From the NCBI GenBank assembly GCA_958414825.1, contig CATYXQ010000009.1, positions 1 to 53,694 on the forward strand: a DNA stretch of 53,694 nt, given 5' to 3'. This document shows, piece by piece, positions 40,136 to 50,188 of this stretch. The notes under the pieces were generated by a model that saw only the letters and a list, made by a program, of their open reading frames with translations, ran no database searches and had not been told where the DNA came from. The stretch is from an uncultured Eubacteriales bacterium. GTDB taxonomy: Bacteria > Bacillota > Clostridia > Oscillospirales > CAG-272. Numbering within the stretch: the stretch's first letter is position 1; each line of letters begins with the position of its first letter. The position numbers and the translations under genes are program-made.

Positions 40136-40403
40136 GAACAAGAAAGACTGTGACGAAGACGGTCAGAAAAATCCATTTTCAGAGAGCCGACGGCAGCTGA
40201 AAGTCGGCAATGCGATTTTTCAAGAGACCCATCGCTTCCGAGTCGGAGGTTTGAAAGCCAAAAGGTCAGTAGACGCCTCCCGTGTTTGCCGCGTTAGTGC
40301 ATAGAGACTGTTTGGTCTTGAAGAGTGGCAGCCCCGGCTGCAATTTGAGTGGTACCGCGAGTGTTATACACCCGTCTCAAAGTTTTGAGGCGGGTGTTTT
40401 TTG
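40136..40403 (+). ncRNA. T-box leader 1, specifier read as AUC (Ile)
   Basis: The conserved T-box sequence TGAGTGGTACCGCG is at 40346-40359, and a terminator (CACCCG paired with CGGGTG, then TTTTTT) at 40369-40402. Stem I begins with GTGACGAAGAC near 40149, has the AGAGAGCC-type distal loop, and the helix GAAAAATC/GATTTTTC. Below it GGTC pairs with GACC, leaving a 3' loop C-AUC-G before CTTCCGAG; the central triplet is AUC. Uncharged tRNA-Ile would then favour the antiterminator and transcription of the following ligase gene. The specifier assignment is by hand-folding and comparison with leader 2. Confidence 0.85.
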
Positions 40404-40479
40404 TACCCGCCGCCGGACGCAGCGTCCGTAAATTTTGATCGAAAGGAAAGTTCAATCAAATTTGAACGCGGTAAGAAAC

Positions 40480-42741
40480 ATGGCTGATTCTGCAAACAAA
40501 CTGTACGAGGTTGCCCTGAGAATCCGGGAGATGCGCGAAATCGTCGGCCTTACTCCCGAGGAAACGGCTCAAAAAACCGAGGTTCCGCTATCCACCTATC
40601 TCGAATACGAGGGCGGCGGCGTTGATTTGCCGTTTACCTTTATCCACAAATGCGCGCTTGCATTCGGCGTGGAAATGACCGATCTGCTCGAAGGACAGAG
40701 CGCGCACCTCTCCTCCTACGCCCTCACCCGCAAAGGCGGCGGGCACTCCACCGCAAAGGAACCCGGCATCGATATTCAAAACCTTGCGCCCCTGTTCCGC
40801 AACAAATTAGCGGAACCCTATTGGGTGCGGTACGAATATTCAGCCGATCAGCAGAACCGACCTATTCACCTGACCAAGCACAGCGGTCAGGAATTCGACC
40901 TGATTTTAAACGGCAGTCTAAAAGTGCAGATCGGCAACAACACCGAGGTTCTGCACGAGGGCGACAGCATTTATTACGACAGCGGCACGCCGCACGGCAT
41001 GATCGCGGTAGAGGGCGCAGACTGCCTTTTCCTCGCCGTTGTGGTCAACGGCGCGCCGACCGAGGAAAAATACATTCGGGAAAGCGTGGCGCTTGCCAAT
41101 ACATCTGAAAAACTGATCTGCGAAAGCTTTGTCAAAACCGAATTGGATGAAAACGGCGTACTGACCAAAATCAACTTTGAAAACGAAGAGAAATTCAACT
41201 TTGCCTACGATGTTGTGGATGCGCTTGCCGACCGCGACCCGGACAGACTGGCCATGATCCACATCGACCGCAACAAAAACGAGCGGCGCTTTACCTTTAA
41301 GGACATGAAGCGCGCGTCCGCGCAGTGCGCCAACTACTTCAAATCACTCGGCGTCAAACGGGGCGACCGCGTCATGCTCGTACTCAAGCGGCATTACCAA
41401 TTCTGGTTTGCGATACTCGGCCTGCATAAGCTGGGCGCTATAGCCATTCCCGCGACCAATCAACTCCAAGAGCATGATTTTGAATACCGCTTCAACGCTG
41501 CGGGCGTCAGCGCCATTCTTTGCACTGCGGACGGCGACACCGCGCATCAGGTAGACATGACCGCGCCCAGCTGCCCGACGCTGAAAACAAAAATTTTAGT
41601 CGGCGGCAGCCGCGAGGGCTGGCAGAATTTTGACGACAGCTACAAGCTGTTCAGCTCGCATTTTGAGCGCGCCGAAGACGCGCCGGCGGGCAGCGACCCG
41701 ATGCTGATGTTCTTTACCTCGGGCACGACCGGCTATCCCAAAATCGCGGTGCACAGCTACAAATACGCGCTCGGCCATTTCATCACCGGACGCTACTGGC
41801 ACGGCGTACAGCCGGGCGGACTGCACCTCACCATCTCCGATACCGGCTGGGGCAAAGCGCTCTGGGGCAAGCTCTACGGGCAGTGGATGTGCGAGGGCGC
41901 GGTCTTTACCTACGATTTTGACCGGTTCGACGCCGCCGACATCCTGCCGATGTTTGCGAAATACCAGATCACCACGTTCTGCGCCCCGCCGACCATGCTC
42001 CGGATGCTGATTAAAGAGGACATTTCAAAATACGATCTTTCCTCCATCCAGCATATGACCACTGCGGGCGAAGCGCTCAACCCCGAGGTTTACAAGCAGT
42101 TTGAGAAAGCGACCGGACTGCAGATCATGGAGGGCTTCGGCCAGACCGAAACCACGCTGTCTATCGGCAATCTGCTCGGCGCGCCGCACAAGCTCGGCTC
42201 GATGGGCAAACCCATGCCGCTTTACGACGTAGATCTGCTGAAGCCGGACGGCACGCCCGCCGGGCTTGGCGAGAACGGCGAGATCGTCATTAAAACCTCG
42301 GATAAAATCCCCTGCGGACTTTTCCTCGGCTACTACAACGACCCGGAACGCACAGCCGAGGTCTGGCACGACGGCTACTATCATACAAGAGACGTTGCGT
42401 GGCGGGACGAGGACGGCTTTTACTGGTATGTCGGCCGCGCGGACGACGTCATCAAGTCCTCAGGCTACCGCATCGGCCCCTTTGAAATCGAAAGCGTCAT
42501 CATGGAACTTCCCTACGTACTGGAATGCGGCGTATCCGCCGCGCCCGACGAGGTTCGCGGTCAGGTCGTGAAGGCCAGTATCGTTCTGACAAAGGGAACG
42601 GTTCCCTCAGAAGAACTCAAAAAAGAGATTCAAAATTATGTCAAAGCCAGGACGGCGCCCTACAAATATCCGCGTATCGTCGTTTTCCGGGACGAACTGC
42701 CCAAAACCATCAGCGGAAAGATTCAGAGAAACAGGCTTTGA
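40480..42741 (+). CDS. XRE-cupin-acyl-CoA synthetase fusion, copy 1
   Basis: A 753-residue three-part protein: an XRE-type helix-turn-helix (about 8-62, RIREMREIVGLTPEETAQK), a cupin (about 105-190, with HSGQEFDLILNG and SGTPHGM) and a full ANL ligase with FFTSGTTGYPK, GFGQTETT, YHTRDVAW, the hinge RADDVIKSSGYRIGPFEIE and the catalytic Lys in ISGKIQR. The ligase part resembles acyl-CoA synthetases for short or medium acids. It lies directly behind T-box leader 1, so expression should rise when Ile is short; 2-methylbutyrate activation is my inference. The start is uncertain: ATG 40480 has a weak site, and TTG 40462 lies after AAAGGA. The HTH part may self-regulate or respond to the cupin ligand. 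Confidence 0.88.
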   Translation: MADSANKLYEVALRIREMREIVGLTPEETAQKTEVPLSTYLEYEGGGVDLPFTFIHKCALAFGVEMTDLLEGQSAHLSSYALTRKGGGHSTAKEPGIDIQNLAPLFRNKLAEPYWVRYEYSADQQNRPIHLTKHSGQEFDLILNGSLKVQIGNNTEVLHEGDSIYYDSGTPHGMIAVEGADCLFLAVVVNGAPTEEKYIRESVALANTSEKLICESFVKTELDENGVLTKINFENEEKFNFAYDVVDALADRDPDRLAMIHIDRNKNERRFTFKDMKRASAQCANYFKSLGVKRGDRVMLVLKRHYQFWFAILGLHKLGAIAIPATNQLQEHDFEYRFNAAGVSAILCTADGDTAHQVDMTAPSCPTLKTKILVGGSREGWQNFDDSYKLFSSHFERAEDAPAGSDPMLMFFTSGTTGYPKIAVHSYKYALGHFITGRYWHGVQPGGLHLTISDTGWGKALWGKLYGQWMCEGAVFTYDFDRFDAADILPMFAKYQITTFCAPPTMLRMLIKEDISKYDLSSIQHMTTAGEALNPEVYKQFEKATGLQIMEGFGQTETTLSIGNLLGAPHKLGSMGKPMPLYDVDLLKPDGTPAGLGENGEIVIKTSDKIPCGLFLGYYNDPERTAEVWHDGYYHTRDVAWRDEDGFYWYVGRADDVIKSSGYRIGPFEIESVIMELPYVLECGVSAAPDEVRGQVVKASIVLTKGTVPSEELKKEIQNYVKARTAPYKYPRIVVFRDELPKTISGKIQRNRL

Positions 42742-42784
42742 TCTTTTGAATAAGCAAAAAATCCTGTCGAAACTGAAAAAAAGC

Positions 42785-42813
42785 TTGACAAATCAGAGAG
42801 TGTGTGCTATACT
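42785..42813 (+). promoter_or_regulatory. Promoter of T-box leader 2
   Basis: TTGACA at 42785-42790, 17 bases, TATACT at 42808-42813. It allows the second ligase gene to be controlled independently of the first. Confidence 0.85.
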
Positions 42814-42819
42814 TCTACC

Positions 42820-43093
42820 AATATAAAAGGCTGTGACGAAGAGGGAATGCGGCAAACGCGCATACAGAGAAACGGCGGTAGGTGCAAGCCGTGATGCGCG
42901 CCCGAAATTCTGTAACTTCCGAGCCGGGAGGAAGAAAGGCTGCGCCGAGTAGACCCTCCCCGTGATTGCTGCGTGAAAGCATAGGAACTGTTTGGTTCCG
43001 ATGAGTGGCGGCCCCAGCCGCAATTTGAGTGGTACCGCGGGTGTATTTGAATCGCTCGTCTCAAGGGATTTGTCTTGGGGCGAGCGTTTTTTG
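42820..43093 (+). ncRNA. T-box leader 2, specifier read as GUA (Val)
   Basis: The T-box sequence TGAGTGGTACCGCG is at 43026-43039, and the terminator (CGCTCG paired with CGAGCG, then TTTTTT) at 43053-43092. Stem I starts GTGACGAAGAGG near 42832, has an ACAGAGAAAC distal loop and a GCGCAT/ATGCGC helix; GAAT pairs with ATTC, leaving a 3' loop U-GUA-A before CTTCCGAG. The central triplet GUA is in the same position as AUC in leader 1. A tRNA-Val response is therefore predicted. Neighbouring triplets (UGU, UAA) fit the context less well. Confidence 0.85.
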
Positions 43094-43142
43094 TTACTTT
43101 CCCCTGAAAATCCGCATTTTTTATGAAAGGACGGACAGGATA

Positions 43143-45437
43143 TTGAATCAGATTACTGGACTTGACTACAAAATACGGGAGATGGCGTCCCGTATTCGGG
43201 AACTGCGCGAAATCGAGGGATTTTCCCCGGAACAGATGGCGCAGAAAACCGATGTAACCACCGAGGAATATCTTTTGTGCGAAAGCGGCGGAAGCGACCT
43301 GAACTTTGCCTTTATTTACCGATGCGCACTGGCGCTCGGCGTAGACGTCACCGACATCATCGAAGGCAGCAGCCCAAAGCTCCGCTCCTATACCGTGACC
43401 CGCAGCGGCGCCGGACAGCGCATCGAGCAGGCGCACGGCATGGTCTACTACAACCTGGCGGCGGCGTTTCAGAACCGCATTGCCGAACCGCTTTACGTGG
43501 TCAGCGCATACAACGAGGAGGCGCAGCGCCGGGACATCGAACTCACCACGCACGAGGGGCAGGAATGCGACATCGTGGTTCGCGGCCAGCTTAAGGTGCA
43601 GGTCGGCGGACACACCGAAACGCTGCACGCGGGCGACAGCATCTACTACGACAGCGGCACGCCGCACGGCATGATCGCGGTCGGCGGCGAGGACTGCATA
43701 TTTTACGCGATTGTTTTGAATCCCACAGGCGAGCCGATTCCCGAGCTTGCCGGCGCAAAGCAAAGTGCCGTCCGCCGGACCACAGCGCCGAGTGCCGACG
43801 AAGCGGACCGCGTCTACAAGCGCTTTACCGACATTCAGTTGAACGCCGACGGCACGCCGGTCTCCATTCGGTTCAAGAATACTGAGCATTTCAACTTTGC
43901 CTTTGACATTGTGGACGCCATTGCGGACAAAGACCCCGAAAAGCTCGCCATGCTCCACATCGACAAAAACAGGCATGAGCGCCGCTTTACCTTTAAGGAT
44001 ATGAAGCGCGCCTCTGCCAAGTGCGCAAACTACTTCAAGTCGATCGGCATCAAGCGCGGCGACCGCGTCATGCTCGTGCTCAAGCGGCACTATCAATTCT
44101 GGTTTGCGATACTCGGCTTACATAAGCTCGGCGCTATTGTCATTCCGGCGACCAACCAGCTTCAGGCGCACGATTTTGAATATCGGTTCCGGGCGGCGGG
44201 CGTCAGCGCAATCCTCTGCACCGCCGACGGAGACACCGCGCACCAGGCTGAGCTTGGATGCGAGGGATACGACGGACTGCAAAACCGCATTCTGGTCGGC
44301 GGCAAACGCGAGGGCTGGCGCAGCTTTGATGAAGAATACGACATGTTCAGTTCCAAATTTGAGCGGAGCGAGGATACCGCCTGCGGAGACGACCTGATGC
44401 TGATGTTCTTCACATCAGGCACCTCCGGTTATCCGAAAATCGCGGCGCACAACTTCAAATATCCGCTCGGACATTTCCACACGGCAAAATACTGGCACTG
44501 CGTGGATCCGGACGGCCTGCACTTTACCATTTCCGACACCGGATGGGCCAAAGCCATGTGGGGCAAGCTCTACGGCCAGTGGCTCTGCGAGGCGGCAACC
44601 TTTGTCTACGACTTTGACCGCTTTGACGCCGCCGACATCCTGCCGATGTTTGCCAAATATCACATCACCACGTTCTGCGCGCCCCCGACCATGCTCCGTA
44701 TGCTGATTAAAGAGGACATTTCCAAGTACGATTTCTCCTCGGTCAAGCATATGACCACTGCGGGCGAAGCGCTCAATCCGGAAGTCTACCGGCAGTTTGA
44801 AAAAGCGACCGGACTGCAGATTATGGAGGGCTTCGGACAGTCCGAAAGCACGCAGATCATCGGAAACCTGATCGGCGCGCCGCATAAAATCGGTTCGATG
44901 GGCAAACCCGCGCCGATTTACAACGTACAGCTGATCGACGCCGACGGCAAGCCGGTCGGCGTCGGCGAAACCGGCGAAATCGTGATCGACATTTCAGGCG
45001 GCATTCCCTGCGGACTTTCAACAGGCTACTACGGCGACGCGGAAAAGACCGCTAAGACCTGGCGGGACGGCTTTTACCATACCGGCGACATCGCCTGGAT
45101 GGACGAAGACGGCTTTTACTGGTATGTCGGCCGCGTAGACGACGTCATCAAATCCTCAGGCTACCGCATCGGACCTTTTGAAATCGAGAGCGTCATCATG
45201 GAGCTTCCCTATGTGCTGGAATGCGGCGTATCCGCCGCGCCCGATGAAATCCGCGGTCAGGTCGTCAAGGCAAGCGTTGTTCTGACCAAGGACGCCGTTC
45301 CCTCCGACGAACTCAAAAAGGAAATCCAAAACTACGTTAAAGAAAAAACCGCGCCCTATAAATATCCGCGTATCGTCGTCTTCTGCGACGAACTGCCGAA
45401 AACCGCAAGCGGAAAAATTCAGAGAAACAAACTGTAA
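43143..45437 (+). CDS. XRE-cupin-acyl-CoA synthetase fusion, copy 2
   Basis: A 764-residue paralogue of copy 1 with the same three domains: HTH (RIRELREIEGFSPEQMAQK), cupin (HEGQECDIVVRGQ, SGTPHGM) and ANL ligase (FFTSGTSGYPK, GFGQSEST, YHTGDIAW, ASGKIQR). The ligase halves are highly similar; the HTH and cupin parts and some pocket regions differ more. ORF extensions upstream run through the T-box terminator and are not credible; TTG 43143, after AAAGGA and AGGA, gives an N-terminus matching copy 1. Under the GUA leader it should respond to Val shortage; isobutyrate is the inferred acid. It is followed 23 bases later by the P-loop ATPase gene, so read-through into the oxidoreductase genes is likely. 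Confidence 0.88.
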   Translation: MNQITGLDYKIREMASRIRELREIEGFSPEQMAQKTDVTTEEYLLCESGGSDLNFAFIYRCALALGVDVTDIIEGSSPKLRSYTVTRSGAGQRIEQAHGMVYYNLAAAFQNRIAEPLYVVSAYNEEAQRRDIELTTHEGQECDIVVRGQLKVQVGGHTETLHAGDSIYYDSGTPHGMIAVGGEDCIFYAIVLNPTGEPIPELAGAKQSAVRRTTAPSADEADRVYKRFTDIQLNADGTPVSIRFKNTEHFNFAFDIVDAIADKDPEKLAMLHIDKNRHERRFTFKDMKRASAKCANYFKSIGIKRGDRVMLVLKRHYQFWFAILGLHKLGAIVIPATNQLQAHDFEYRFRAAGVSAILCTADGDTAHQAELGCEGYDGLQNRILVGGKREGWRSFDEEYDMFSSKFERSEDTACGDDLMLMFFTSGTSGYPKIAAHNFKYPLGHFHTAKYWHCVDPDGLHFTISDTGWAKAMWGKLYGQWLCEAATFVYDFDRFDAADILPMFAKYHITTFCAPPTMLRMLIKEDISKYDFSSVKHMTTAGEALNPEVYRQFEKATGLQIMEGFGQSESTQIIGNLIGAPHKIGSMGKPAPIYNVQLIDADGKPVGVGETGEIVIDISGGIPCGLSTGYYGDAEKTAKTWRDGFYHTGDIAWMDEDGFYWYVGRVDDVIKSSGYRIGPFEIESVIMELPYVLECGVSAAPDEIRGQVVKASVVLTKDAVPSDELKKEIQNYVKEKTAPYKYPRIVVFCDELPKTASGKIQRNKL

Positions 45438-45460
45438 GCGCGGCGCCTGGAGCAAAGGTT

Positions 45461-46123
45461 ATGAATTACAAACGCGTCGTGCTGCTGGCCGGACACTACG
45501 GCAGCGGCAAAACCAATATTGCGGTCAATATCGCCTTCGAGATGCGGGCGCGCTTTGACCGGGTCGCCATCGCCGACCTCGACATCGTCAACCCCTACTT
45601 CCGCACCAAAGACAGCGCAGTGGAATTTGAAAAGGCCGGCATTTCGCTGATTAGTTCGGCATTTGCCGGTTCCAACGTCGATTTGCCCGCCCTGCCGCAG
45701 GAAGTCTACTCTGTCACGGACGACCGCACGCTGCACGCGGTCATGGACATCGGCGGTGACGACCGCGGCGCGCTCGCGCTTGGGCGCTATACGCCCTTTC
45801 TGCGCGCGGAGAACAATTACGAAATGCTGTTTGTCATCAACCAATACCGCCCGCTGACCCGCGATGCGGAAAGCGCCCTGCAAATTCTGCGCGAAGTGGA
45901 ACGCGCCGGGGGACTGCCGTTCACCGCAATCGTCAACAATTCAAACCTCGGCGAGGAGACTTCGCCCGAGGATGTGCTCGCCTCGCTTCGCTATTCGGAC
46001 GAGGTTGCGCAAAAAACCGGACTTCCGATTAAAATGACAACCGTCAGAGAATCGCTTGTTTCCGCGCTTTCGGGCAGGATTGAAAACCTGTACCCGCTGA
46101 AGCTTCAGAAAAAAATCAAATAG
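45461..46123 (+). CDS. P-loop ATPase of the CobQ/MinD-like class
   Basis: A 220-residue protein with the Walker A variant AGHYGSGKTN, a DLDIVNPYFRT segment like the deviant Walker B/switch of MinD-type ATPases, and VMDIGGDDRG. No membrane segment is visible. It sits between the ligases and the oxidoreductase subunits. Similar ATPases act in metallocluster or cofactor insertion, so a maturation role for the Fe-S/TPP oxidoreductase is plausible but unproven. Confidence 0.75.
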   Translation: MNYKRVVLLAGHYGSGKTNIAVNIAFEMRARFDRVAIADLDIVNPYFRTKDSAVEFEKAGISLISSAFAGSNVDLPALPQEVYSVTDDRTLHAVMDIGGDDRGALALGRYTPFLRAENNYEMLFVINQYRPLTRDAESALQILREVERAGGLPFTAIVNNSNLGEETSPEDVLASLRYSDEVAQKTGLPIKMTTVRESLVSALSGRIENLYPLKLQKKIK

Positions 46124-46151
46124 AATTTATATTAGATAGGAGAGAAAAGAC

Positions 46152-46358
46152 ATGGCAAAGCTGACCTTTAGGACAGATCTCTGCAAGGGCTGCGGACTCT
46201 GCGTATCCGCATGTCCGAAAAAACTGCTGATCCTGTCGCACGACAAAATCAATCTGAAGGGACATCATCCCGTAGAGATGACCGACGAGAGCCTGTGCAT
46301 CGGCTGCGCGTTCTGCGCGACGATGTGTCCCGACTGCATCATAACCGTAGAAAGGTGA
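46152..46358 (+). CDS. 2-oxoacid:ferredoxin oxidoreductase, delta (ferredoxin) subunit
   Basis: A 68-residue protein with two complete 4Fe-4S motifs, CKGCGLCVSACPK and CIGCAFCATMCPD. It should pass electrons between the TPP-bearing subunits and ferredoxin. It is the first of four contiguous subunit genes (delta, alpha, beta, gamma). Confidence 0.92.
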   Translation: MAKLTFRTDLCKGCGLCVSACPKKLLILSHDKINLKGHHPVEMTDESLCIGCAFCATMCPDCIITVER

Positions 46359-46368
46359 GTGAAAACAA

Positions 46369-47435
46369 ATGGCTGAAAAAGTTTTAATGAAAGGCAACGA
46401 AGCTATAGCCGAGGCCGCAATCGGCGCCGGCTGCCGCTTCTACTTCGGATACCCGATCACCCCGCAAACCGAAATCGCGGCCTACATGGCCAAGCGTATG
46501 CCGAAAATCGGCGGGACGTTTTTACAGGCGGAGAGTGAAATCGCCGCAATCAACATGGTCTACGGCGTTTCCAGCACGGGCAAGCGCGTTATGACCTCCT
46601 CCTCCAGCCCCGGAATCTCGCTCAAAGGCGAGGGACTTTCCTACATAGCCGGCGCGGATCTGCCCGCGCTGGTCGTCAACGTGCAGAGAGGCGGTCCGGG
46701 ACTCGGCGGCATTCAGCCCTCGCAGTCCGACTACTTCCAGGCAACCAAGGGCGGCGGCCACGGCGACTTTCGCATGATCGTGCTCGCGCCAAGCAGCGTG
46801 CAGGAAATGGCCGATTTGACGGTAAAGGGCTTTGACCTTGCCGACAAGTACCGCATGACCTCGATGCTGCTGGCCGACGGTACCATGGGACAGATGATGG
46901 AGCCGGTTTCGCTGGACATTTCCGGCGATGCGCCCGTGGAAAAGCCCTGGGCAGTTACCGGAACGAAAATGCAGAGAGCGCATAACATCGTCAATTCGCT
47001 CTACCTTTCCCCCGAAAAGCTGGAGCAGGTCAATTTCGAGCGCTACGAGCGCTACAAAACCGTCGAAGAAAACGAAACGATGTACGAGTCCTACCTGATG
47101 GAGGACGCGGAAATCTGCATTGTGGCGTTCGGCATCGCGGCGCGCGTTTCCAAAAATGCAATCACCGAGGCGAGAAAGCAGGGTATCCGCGCCGGCATGA
47201 TCCGCCCGATCACGCTCTGGCCATTCCCCAAAAAGCCGATTGACGAAGCCGCCGACCGCGTAAAAGCGTTCCTTTCGGTTGAGCTTTCGATGGGTCAGAT
47301 GATCGAAGACGTCGAACTGGCCTGCCGCTGTAAAAAGCCCGTCTACCTGTGCAACCGCACGGGCGGCATGATTCCGACGCCTGAAATGGTGCTGGAGAAG
47401 ATCAAAAAGATTCATGAAAACGGAGGTGCGAACTG

Positions 47436-47436
<1 letters not shown>
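46369..47436 (+). CDS. vorB: 2-oxoacid:ferredoxin oxidoreductase, alpha subunit (VorB-type)
   Basis: A 355-residue subunit that binds the pyrimidine side of TPP and helps form the active site (FYFGYPITPQTEIAAYM, ESEIAAINMVYG, SSSSPGISLKGEGLSYIAGADLPALVVNVQRGGPG), followed by the transketolase-C-like domain (CIVAFGIAARVSKNAI). The sequence is of the type usually annotated as branched-chain (3-methyl-2-oxobutanoate) oxidoreductase rather than pyruvate. Reaction: 2-oxoacid + CoA + oxidised ferredoxin to acyl-CoA + CO2 + reduced ferredoxin, reversible. Exact substrate is not proved by sequence; the T-box context favours branched-chain acids. The gene ends within the start codon of the beta subunit. 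Confidence 0.9.
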
Positions 47437-48191
<755 letters not shown>

Positions 48192-48203
48192 GGAGGCATC
48201 GCT

Positions 48204-48734
48204 ATGACGACAAACATTCTGATTGCGGGCTTCGGCGGCCAGGGCATCCTCTTTGCCGGAAAATTTCTCGCTTATAAAGGACTGATGGACGAAAAACAGG
48301 TCAGCTGGCTTCCCTCCTACGGCCCCGAAATGCGCGGCGGCACCGCAAGCTGCAGCGTGATTCTCAGCGATGAGCCGGTCGGTTCGCCTATTGTGTCCTA
48401 CCCGGACATTCTGATCGCCATGAACCTGCCCTCGCTGGACAAATACGAGTCTACCGTGCGCCCCGGCGGCATTATTTTCGTGGATTCCACGCTGATTGGC
48501 CGCAAGGTTGCGCGCACCGACGTGACCGCGCACTATATTCCCGCAACAGCGCTCGCTTCGGACAACAATATGCCCACGCTCGCGAACATGATTATCATGG
48601 GCAAACTGCTTGCCGAAATGAAGCAGTTTGAGGGGGACAGCGTCGATCGCGCGCTGGCCAAGGTCATTTCTGCAAGACACAAGGATATGCTTGCAGTCAA
48701 CAAAACGGCAATGGAAATTGGTTCCAAAGCCTGA
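48204..48734 (+). CDS. 2-oxoacid:ferredoxin oxidoreductase, gamma subunit
   Basis: A 176-residue subunit with the standard N-terminus ILIAGFGGQGILFAGKFLA and the SYGPEMRGGTASCSVILS segment, which contacts CoA and TPP. Completes the four-subunit enzyme. GAGGAGG precedes the ATG. The gap to the beta gene is only 12 bases. Confidence 0.92.
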   Translation: MTTNILIAGFGGQGILFAGKFLAYKGLMDEKQVSWLPSYGPEMRGGTASCSVILSDEPVGSPIVSYPDILIAMNLPSLDKYESTVRPGGIIFVDSTLIGRKVARTDVTAHYIPATALASDNNMPTLANMIIMGKLLAEMKQFEGDSVDRALAKVISARHKDMLAVNKTAMEIGSKA

Positions 48735-48763
48735 ATTTTAATTCGAGTTAAGGAGATTTGACG

Positions 48764-50188
48764 ATGAAAAAGGTATGTATTTCAGACAGAACTCTTACGG
48801 AAACAAACCGAGCGGTTCAAAATCCGCTCAGTTTCAAGGAAAAAATTGAAATCGCGCGATTGCTGAGCAATCTGCATGTCGATGTCATTGAGCTTCCGCC
48901 GCTAAAGAATGTCCGTACCGATACCCTATTCATCCGTACGATTTCCTCGTTTGTCAAAGAAAGCGTGCTTTCGCTTGCAGCCGGCATGACCGAACAGTCG
49001 GTACGCGAAGCGGCGGACGCTTTGCGCGGCACGGCGCACGGACGTCTCCGCATAGAGCTTCCGCTCTCGCCCGTGCAGATGGAATATAAGTGTCAGCTGA
49101 AAGCGCCCGGAGCCGCCGAACTGGCCGAAAACCTTGTTCGCACGGCGGCGGCGTGCTGCGAAGATGTGGAATTCTGCGCCGTAGACTGCACAAGAGCCGA
49201 AAAGGAATTTCTTTCGGGCGTTCTCGCCGCCGCCGTGCGCGCGGGCGCTAAAACCATCACGCTCTGCGACAACGACGCGACGATGCTTCCCGATGAATTC
49301 GGCGCATTCGTCCGCGAGATCACCGCTTCCGTACCGGAGCTTGAAACCGTAACGGTCGGCGTACTCTGCGAAAACAAATACGGTCTTGCGCTGGCCTCGG
49401 CCATCGCTTCGCTGCCGGCCGGCGTTACCATGGTAAAAACCGCAATCGCCGATCCTGCGATTTTAGCATTTGACGACCTCAGCAACCTGCTCCGCAGCTG
49501 CGCGCAGAAGCTGGATCTCTGCACCACCATAAACATGACCGAATCGGAACGTCTGTCCGCGCAGATCGCGCGCATCGCCAATGAGCGCGAGGCCGAACAG
49601 AAAAAATCCGCGATTCCGGCGCTCGCGGCCACTGCGGGGAGCAGCGAAATCAGTCTGACCAAAAACGACGGCCTCCCCGCGATTGCTTCTGCCGTCAAAA
49701 AACTTGGCTACGACCTCTCCGAGGAGGACATAGCCAAGGTATACGAGGCATTCTGCCGCGTTGCCGTCAAGAAAAACGTGACGCTGAAAGAACTTGACGC
49801 CATCATCGCAAGCGCTGCATTCCAGGTGCCTCCGCTCTACCGCCTTGTCAGCTATGTCATCAACAACGGCAATCTGATCGGCGCTACCGCGTATATCAAG
49901 CTTGAAAAGGACGGCAAAGAATACGAGGGCGTCTCTGCCGGAGACGGTCCGATAGACGCCGCGCTGCTCGCCATCGAGCAGATCGTCGGCCATCACTATG
50001 AACTGGACGATTTCCAGATTCAGACCGTGACCGAGGGACGCGAGGCAATGGGCAGCGCGTTAGTACGCCTCCGTTCAGGCGGCAAGCTCTATTCGGGCAA
50101 CGGAATCTCGACCGACATCATCGGTTCCAGCATCCGCGCCTATATGAACGCGCTCAATAAAATCAAATACGAGGAGTCACAGGTATGA
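48764..50188 (+). CDS. LeuA-like protein with degenerate catalytic domain and intact regulatory domain
   Basis: A 474-residue homologue of 2-isopropylmalate synthase. Residues about 1-270 follow the TIM barrel, but catalytic positions are lost: the L-R-D-G-N/E-Q motif reads LTETNR (Arg to Thr12, Asp to Glu13), and the HxHND metal motif reads LCENK at 201-205 (both His replaced). The C-terminal domain (about 350-470; HHYELDDFQIQTVTEGREAMGSA and GNGISTDIIGSSIRAYMNALN) is a well-preserved LeuA regulatory fold, which binds leucine or isoleucine in relatives. It is therefore predicted to be an inactive sensor or regulator in the branched-chain locus. ATG 48764 has AAGGAG eight bases upstream and is preferred to TTG 48758. 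Confidence 0.82.
   Translation: MKKVCISDRTLTETNRAVQNPLSFKEKIEIARLLSNLHVDVIELPPLKNVRTDTLFIRTISSFVKESVLSLAAGMTEQSVREAADALRGTAHGRLRIELPLSPVQMEYKCQLKAPGAAELAENLVRTAAACCEDVEFCAVDCTRAEKEFLSGVLAAAVRAGAKTITLCDNDATMLPDEFGAFVREITASVPELETVTVGVLCENKYGLALASAIASLPAGVTMVKTAIADPAILAFDDLSNLLRSCAQKLDLCTTINMTESERLSAQIARIANEREAEQKKSAIPALAATAGSSEISLTKNDGLPAIASAVKKLGYDLSEEDIAKVYEAFCRVAVKKNVTLKELDAIIASAAFQVPPLYRLVSYVINNGNLIGATAYIKLEKDGKEYEGVSAGDGPIDAALLAIEQIVGHHYELDDFQIQTVTEGREAMGSALVRLRSGGKLYSGNGISTDIIGSSIRAYMNALNKIKYEESQV

Noticed and set aside
43029..43142. N-terminal extension of ligase copy 2
   Set aside because: It reads through the T-box sequence and terminator; the translated residues do not match copy 1.
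42807..44096. 429-codon minus-strand frame over T-box leader 2 and ligase copy 2
   Set aside because: It would run through the T-box and antisense to conserved ligase motifs; no family match.
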